Of a stretch of DNA of 64,000 nt, positions 37,901 to 43,900 are shown piece after piece (the first letter of the stretch is position 1; each line of letters starts with the position of its first letter). The stretch is from Cepaea nemoralis (lineage: Eukaryota; Mollusca; Gastropoda; Stylommatophora; Helicidae). The notes under the pieces were generated by a model, which worked only from the letters and a program-made list of their open reading frames with translations, was not told the DNA's origin and searched no databases. Where the stretch lies: the NCBI GenBank assembly GCA_014155875.1, contig JACEFZ010026832.1, positions 186,001 to 250,000 of the forward strand, read 5' to 3'. The position numbers were made by a program, and so were the translations under genes.

Positions 37901-40900
37901 GTACCCCCCTATATACATATACAAATATACGCACCATGTAATACGAACAAAAATGAACAAGAATTCGAGGAATTCTACGAAGACATCCATGATATGTTAA
38001 ATAAAATAGATAAGCAGGACAAGATCATAGTTATGGGAGACTTCAATGGAAGACTAGGACATAACAGAGTGGGCATAGAAAAACATCTGGTAGCATTTGG
38101 AGATCAGCATAATGAAAGGAATGATAACGGAAGTAGACTGATAGAGCTTTGAAGCCAACACGACCTCTATATAACAAACATATTCTATAAACATAAAGAC
38201 TCATAAGTATACACCTGGTATAAATGGAACGATCTAGATACTAAAAAGCTAAATTGATTTTATATTAACAAGAAATAACAGAAAGAGAAATATATTAGAT
38301 GCAATGGCAGTGCCCAATTTAAGAATAAACACAGGTCATTAAAGCAGTCGTTGCCACAATAAGAACCATCAGAAGAAGAAAACAAAGAGCAGGAAAATAC
38401 ATGCCATGCGAATCAGTAAACTTAAAAAACCTTAAGGACGAGACAGTAAGGGAAAATTATGAGAAAGAACTAACTGAAATCTTTGTAAAATTACCTATAA
38501 AAAGAAAAACAGAGGAAGAAGAATGGGAGATGTTCAAATCAAGTATTTTAAATACTGCAAAACTAACATGTGGAACCACGAAAAGAGGCAAAACACGGAT
38601 AAAGAAAATAACAAGTTGGTGGAGAGCAGAGGTAAAGAAAGCGGTAAAAGACACACAGGAAAAATATAAAAAGTGGTTTGAAGAGCAAACAGGAATGTGA
38701 TTACATAGAATATAGAATAGCGAGAAGACATGTGAATAGTAAAGAGGGAAAAACAAAAAGACTGGGAAGAGTATGGAGAAACCCTAAATAAAAACTACAA
38801 GGAGGCAACTAGAAATTTCTACAAAAAGATAAGTGCAATGCGAACCAGAGGAGAACCCTTTGACCCAACTGAAATAATTAACACAAAAAATGGAGAACCA
38901 ATAAGTGAACAAAAACAAATCCTAATAAGATGGAAGCAGTATTTCGAACAACTTCTCAACATCCCATCAGGTGTCACAGGAATTCAAGAAACCTACACAG
39001 ATGCCACTGAAGAACTAGAACCAGTCATACTAAAAGAGGAAATTATAGAAGCCATCAGATTAGCCCCATTGAACAAATCACTGGGACAAGATGAAATACC
39101 AAATGAAGTAACTAAAGCAGCAAGAGAAGTAGGAACAGCTTGGCTACACTGACTATTCAACCATGTTTGGGTAGAACAACAGACACCACGAGACTGGGGA
39201 AATGCCATAATTATCCCAATTTTGACAAACAAAGGCAGCAAAAGAGATTGCACACAATACAGAGGCATTTCACTGTTGAGTCATACTGGGAAAATATTTT
39301 GCAAAATTCTTGAGAAAAGATTACGAACTACTATAGAACTCCAGCTAAGTGAAACACAACTTAGATTTAGGAAAACCAAAGGATGTACAGAAGGCAACTT
39401 ATAGAAAAATCAATCAAATTCAATGAAACACTCTACTTAGCATTTGTCGACCAAGAAAAGGCATTCGATAGAGGAGATAGAAACAAGCTGTGGGAAATCC
39501 TTAAACAATATGGAGTGAGTACACATCTAACAAACCTATGTAGAAGCTTATATAACAACAGTGAATGCATAGTGAGAGCAACTGGAGGACACTCAGAACC
39601 CTTCACCATAAGATCTGGAGTACGACAAGGTTGTGTCCTGTCCCCTCTCTTGTTCATAACATATATAGACAACATATGTAAAGAAACCAGCCAAACAGAG
39701 ACCGCAAGAATACCGCATGACGAGAACACAGAAGAAGAAGCATCTGCAAATCTAACTATTAGAGAACTCCTGTTTGCAGACGATCAAGCACTAATAGCAA
39801 AATCAGAAGCTGAATTACAAGACCACATGAATAGTCTAAACGAAATGTGTAGGGAACATAACATGAAAATTAGCACAAGCAAAACAGAGGTAATGACTAT
39901 AACCAAAGAAGAAAAAACAACAATTCACCTAAACGAACATCCCTTGAAACAAGTAAAGAGTTTCAAGTACCTAGGAAGTATAATATCATGAAATGGCAGA
40001 TCAGAAAACGAGATAGATGCAATAAGGCAAACCAACTCTTTAGACACATGGCACCAATACTAAAGAACAAACTAAGAAAGCACTTTACAACACAATCGTC
40101 CTACCACCTCTATGCTACCAATGCCAAACCTGGATAATGACAGAAAAAGAGAAAAGAAAAATCACAACAGAAATGAGATTCCTAAGAATACTCAACATAT
40201 CAAGAAGAGATAAGATCAGAAATGAAGGAATCGGGACTTAAGTGCACTATTTTATTAGAAAGCAGCAAGTCAAATGGTTTGGCCATGCAAGTAGGTTACC
40301 ATTCAACAGCATACCACAACAAGCAATGATGTACAGACCAGATGGAAAGAGAGGAGAGGCTGACTATGTTGGATGGAGGGAATAGCAGAGTCCATGGGAA
40401 TATCGATACATGAAGCCCATAATCGGGCACCCTCACGATGTTTATACTTCACCTCAACACCGCAAGGTACAAGAGGAACATGATGAGATGAAATCAGATG
40501 AGATGAGATACATTGTGCATAGACTGCCACAAGTAAATTGTGAATAACTTCAATGTTGAAGGTTAGAAACAAGCAACAGAAATACTTATTCAGAACAAAA
40601 CAAATAGTTGTACTCTCAATAATAACTGCCATACAAAAATATAGTCATACAAAAGATTCTTAAAGGACAAAAAACCACCCTGAAAAATTATGTTTAGTAT
40701 CAGCAACTGTCAAAGCAAGATTAGGTCATAAGTTTAAGAATGAGAACAGGACAACATGCTGAAGTATCTTCTAGGTCACAAGGTCAAGATACGTTCATCA
40801 TACCTTTGTGGGTGTGGCAACAGCAACAGAAGGTGATAAGTCACCTTCTATAGTTCAACCCAACTTACAGTCATGAACATAAAACATGCAGGGCATCAAC

Positions 40901-43900
40901 TTCACAAAAAATTATGAGAATGTCATGGATAACTAATGACTTCATTAGAGACATTAACATATAGGTTTGAATGCTAACCAGGAATAAGCTGAAGATAATG
41001 AAATGATCATATTTCTATTGAATACCAAGTTAAACTTCACTAGGAAAACCATAGCAAGACATAAGTCACTGGACATCTTCAGACAGACAGTTATCATGAC
41101 TGATTTAATGATTAACTAGAAATATCGTCACAGCACTTGGCACATTCCCATATGTGTTCTGTATGTGTGAGTAGATATCAGTCTAGGATACACCTATGGA
41201 ATGTGATCATGTCTCACCTCAGACATGCGTGAAAGACAGAAGGCTTTACTGCATGGTGCACATGCTACACATCTCTGGGCAGTTGGACATAAGTGGGCCA
41301 TACGGTCATTGTCCTCACAAAATGTCAATATTAGGAAACCCACACATAAAAGAACATTAATAGCTTGTATGAATTCTGATGTACACGTGTTAAGATCCTG
41401 CCAGTGCTATGCTGTTTATACAAGGAGCTGAAACCCTCCTAGTATGATCTGAAAGAGGAGAATGAAGCATTAATGGATAGTGCAATGTTGAGTACAGTGT
41501 TATTGAGTCTGAGACTGCAATGTAGTCAAAACACACCATTGTGGCAGTCAGTGAAATCGATTAAATGTTGGCTGAAGTTCAATGTCCAGCTAATGGTGAC
41601 GCAAAACGTCTTGCAAGGATCGCACTCAACAGCAGAGACAGGGTGAGAGTCGGGGAGCCCAAACCCACAACCAAGTAGCCCAAAGGAAGAGCTGGCTTTC
41701 CAGGGGCAAGCAGGAGTGCAGCTCCATGAGCCATGAGCGAGGTACAAAAGCAACATGGTAGTAACGTTGATTACTGGCGTATAGTGAACCGCTGATGTGG
41801 AGGCAACAACAGAGGCTATCGGCCAGGGAAGAAGCTGGCTTTTCATGGCCAAATGTGCTAGAATATGTGTGAGGGCACAAAGCACAGGGCGCAACATGTT
41901 CTCCTCCCTGAGGGAGGGATGGTTTGGAAGCAGGCACAATGCCCATTTGTGGAACAAGTGGGAAAATGACTTAAACATCTCAAAACAGGGTACGAACACA
42001 CTGCAGGGGAATGACACCCGGAATCGTGACCAAGGTGAGCTCGTCCCCAGAGTGTCAAGTAGGTAAAGAGCCAAAACATTTTGGGAAGATGGATTACTTC
42101 TTACGATCAGAAGCCTCCTGTCTTGCTTGCTTCACTGTGGAGTTTTTAATCACTGTTCTAATGATAGTTTTGGACCGTCACCTGTTGATGATCTAGCATC
42201 ACCTGTTGCTACAAGACTTTCCCCACCAAATGATTTTGAGGGCCTTATACGGACTGAGGGTCAGATGTTCCCCGCCCCTAGTCTAAAAGATGAAACCTTT
42301 AGACAGCAGGGGAGAGCAATTATAGCACCCGTTATCTACTGATGGTTATATCACAGAGTGTTGAGGTATTTTATAGAATTAACTCCCCCTCACAACTAAC
42401 TCACCTTCTCTCCATAACCATCAGTCTTAAAGATTAACCTATCAGAAAACAACAATGATTATCAACAAAGATAGCACCTAGGCAATTTTGAAAATTACAG
42501 ACAGTTGATCTAGTCAGAAGTGTTTCTTTCCTAGCATAATTACAACAGATGATGGATAAATGTGAGGCAGGAGTAATAAAGAGAATAGTAATGGTCAAAG
42601 TAACATTCAATGAAACAGCTTCTCACATCTAAACAGCCAAGTTATGAATTTAAATTAAGAGGAATTGAGTGTTGTATATAATCTTTGATACGGTTTGGTG
42701 CAGAAATTTGGACAATGGATAAAAAACGGGAAAGATCAAGAGCAGGTGAAGAAAAACAAAGAAATTGATACAAGCAAGGATTGAAGAAAATAATTAAATC
42801 AAGATCAGACAATTAAAATACTTTGGAGATATAAGGGGTACAGCTCCTTGTGAAAAGGAGGGAAAAGTAGAGGTGGAGTGTGCAATAGGAAGACTACATT
42901 ACGTGTAGGTAGATAACCTCAAGTGATGGACTAAAAGAAACACGTAAGAGAGCATCATGAAGATACAAGACACTGAGAGGTGGAAACATTTTAGCCAACC
43001 TTCTATGCTGAGACAGCACTTGATGTTGAAGGTCAACCATCTATTATCATATGACAGAAATTAATTTGACAAACATACTTACTGCTTTCACCCCACATAT
43101 GACTGTTGTGTTTCCTATTTTTATCAGAGCAGACCCCTCTGCTGTTGTCACACATCCTATTCATGATACAAGTTATGTTATGTAAATTATATGAAATGTG
43201 TAAAACAAGGTTTGAAATAACAGGTGACATAAAACACAGGCATGATTTAAGATATACAATATTAAAATAGTCTGAAATGAGAAACTACAGAAATATACAC
43301 TGAGTAGGCTTAAAATGAAGACAAATTGGCAATAGAAATTTGAAGCACTGTGTCACTGTCATTTTAGTTGCCAGTTTTGCTGCTAAGGATCTCAAGAATG
43401 TCCATGTTACATAATACAGGGAGGACATGGAGAGAGAGATGAGAAGAGATAAGAATATTTGGTTGAGGGTCTATGTTTAACCGGGGGATAAAAAGAGGGA
43501 AAAAGTCCAGCAAGTGGACACGTGACGTAGGAAATTTAAAACAGAACAATTTCTGTGAGACTGTTGTCCACTGAGACTGACACACTGAGTAGCAGTATCT
43601 CCCAAGTCTGTGGCAGAAAGCTGAACACACCATGATGTAAAACTGCCTATTGGCTGCACTTTTAGACAATAGTCAAAGCTCAGCGTTAGCTCTGATGGTA
43701 AGAATAAACAAGCTGTTAGTCCTGAAGGGGAGAATAAATAACTGGCTAGCCCCGAAGGGGAGAATAAATAATTGAACAGCCCTGATGAGAAAAATAAATA
43801 ACTGGCTAGCCCTGATGTCTTGACTGCAGACAATGAACAGGACCTGCAACATTTAGTGCACACAGTGAACACCTAGAGTTAGATTTGAATTGTAAGAAGA

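Noticed and set aside
40787..40860. Minus-strand stretch with a possible donor (ACAAAG/GTATGA) as an EXOSC8 exon
   Set aside because: The flanking exons 43083-43156 and 32899-32944 already join in phase, and the reading does not match RRP43.
41526..42074. 182-codon minus-strand ORF as a gene
   Set aside because: No recognisable domain and a competing ORF on the other strand. Listed only as unexplained sequence.
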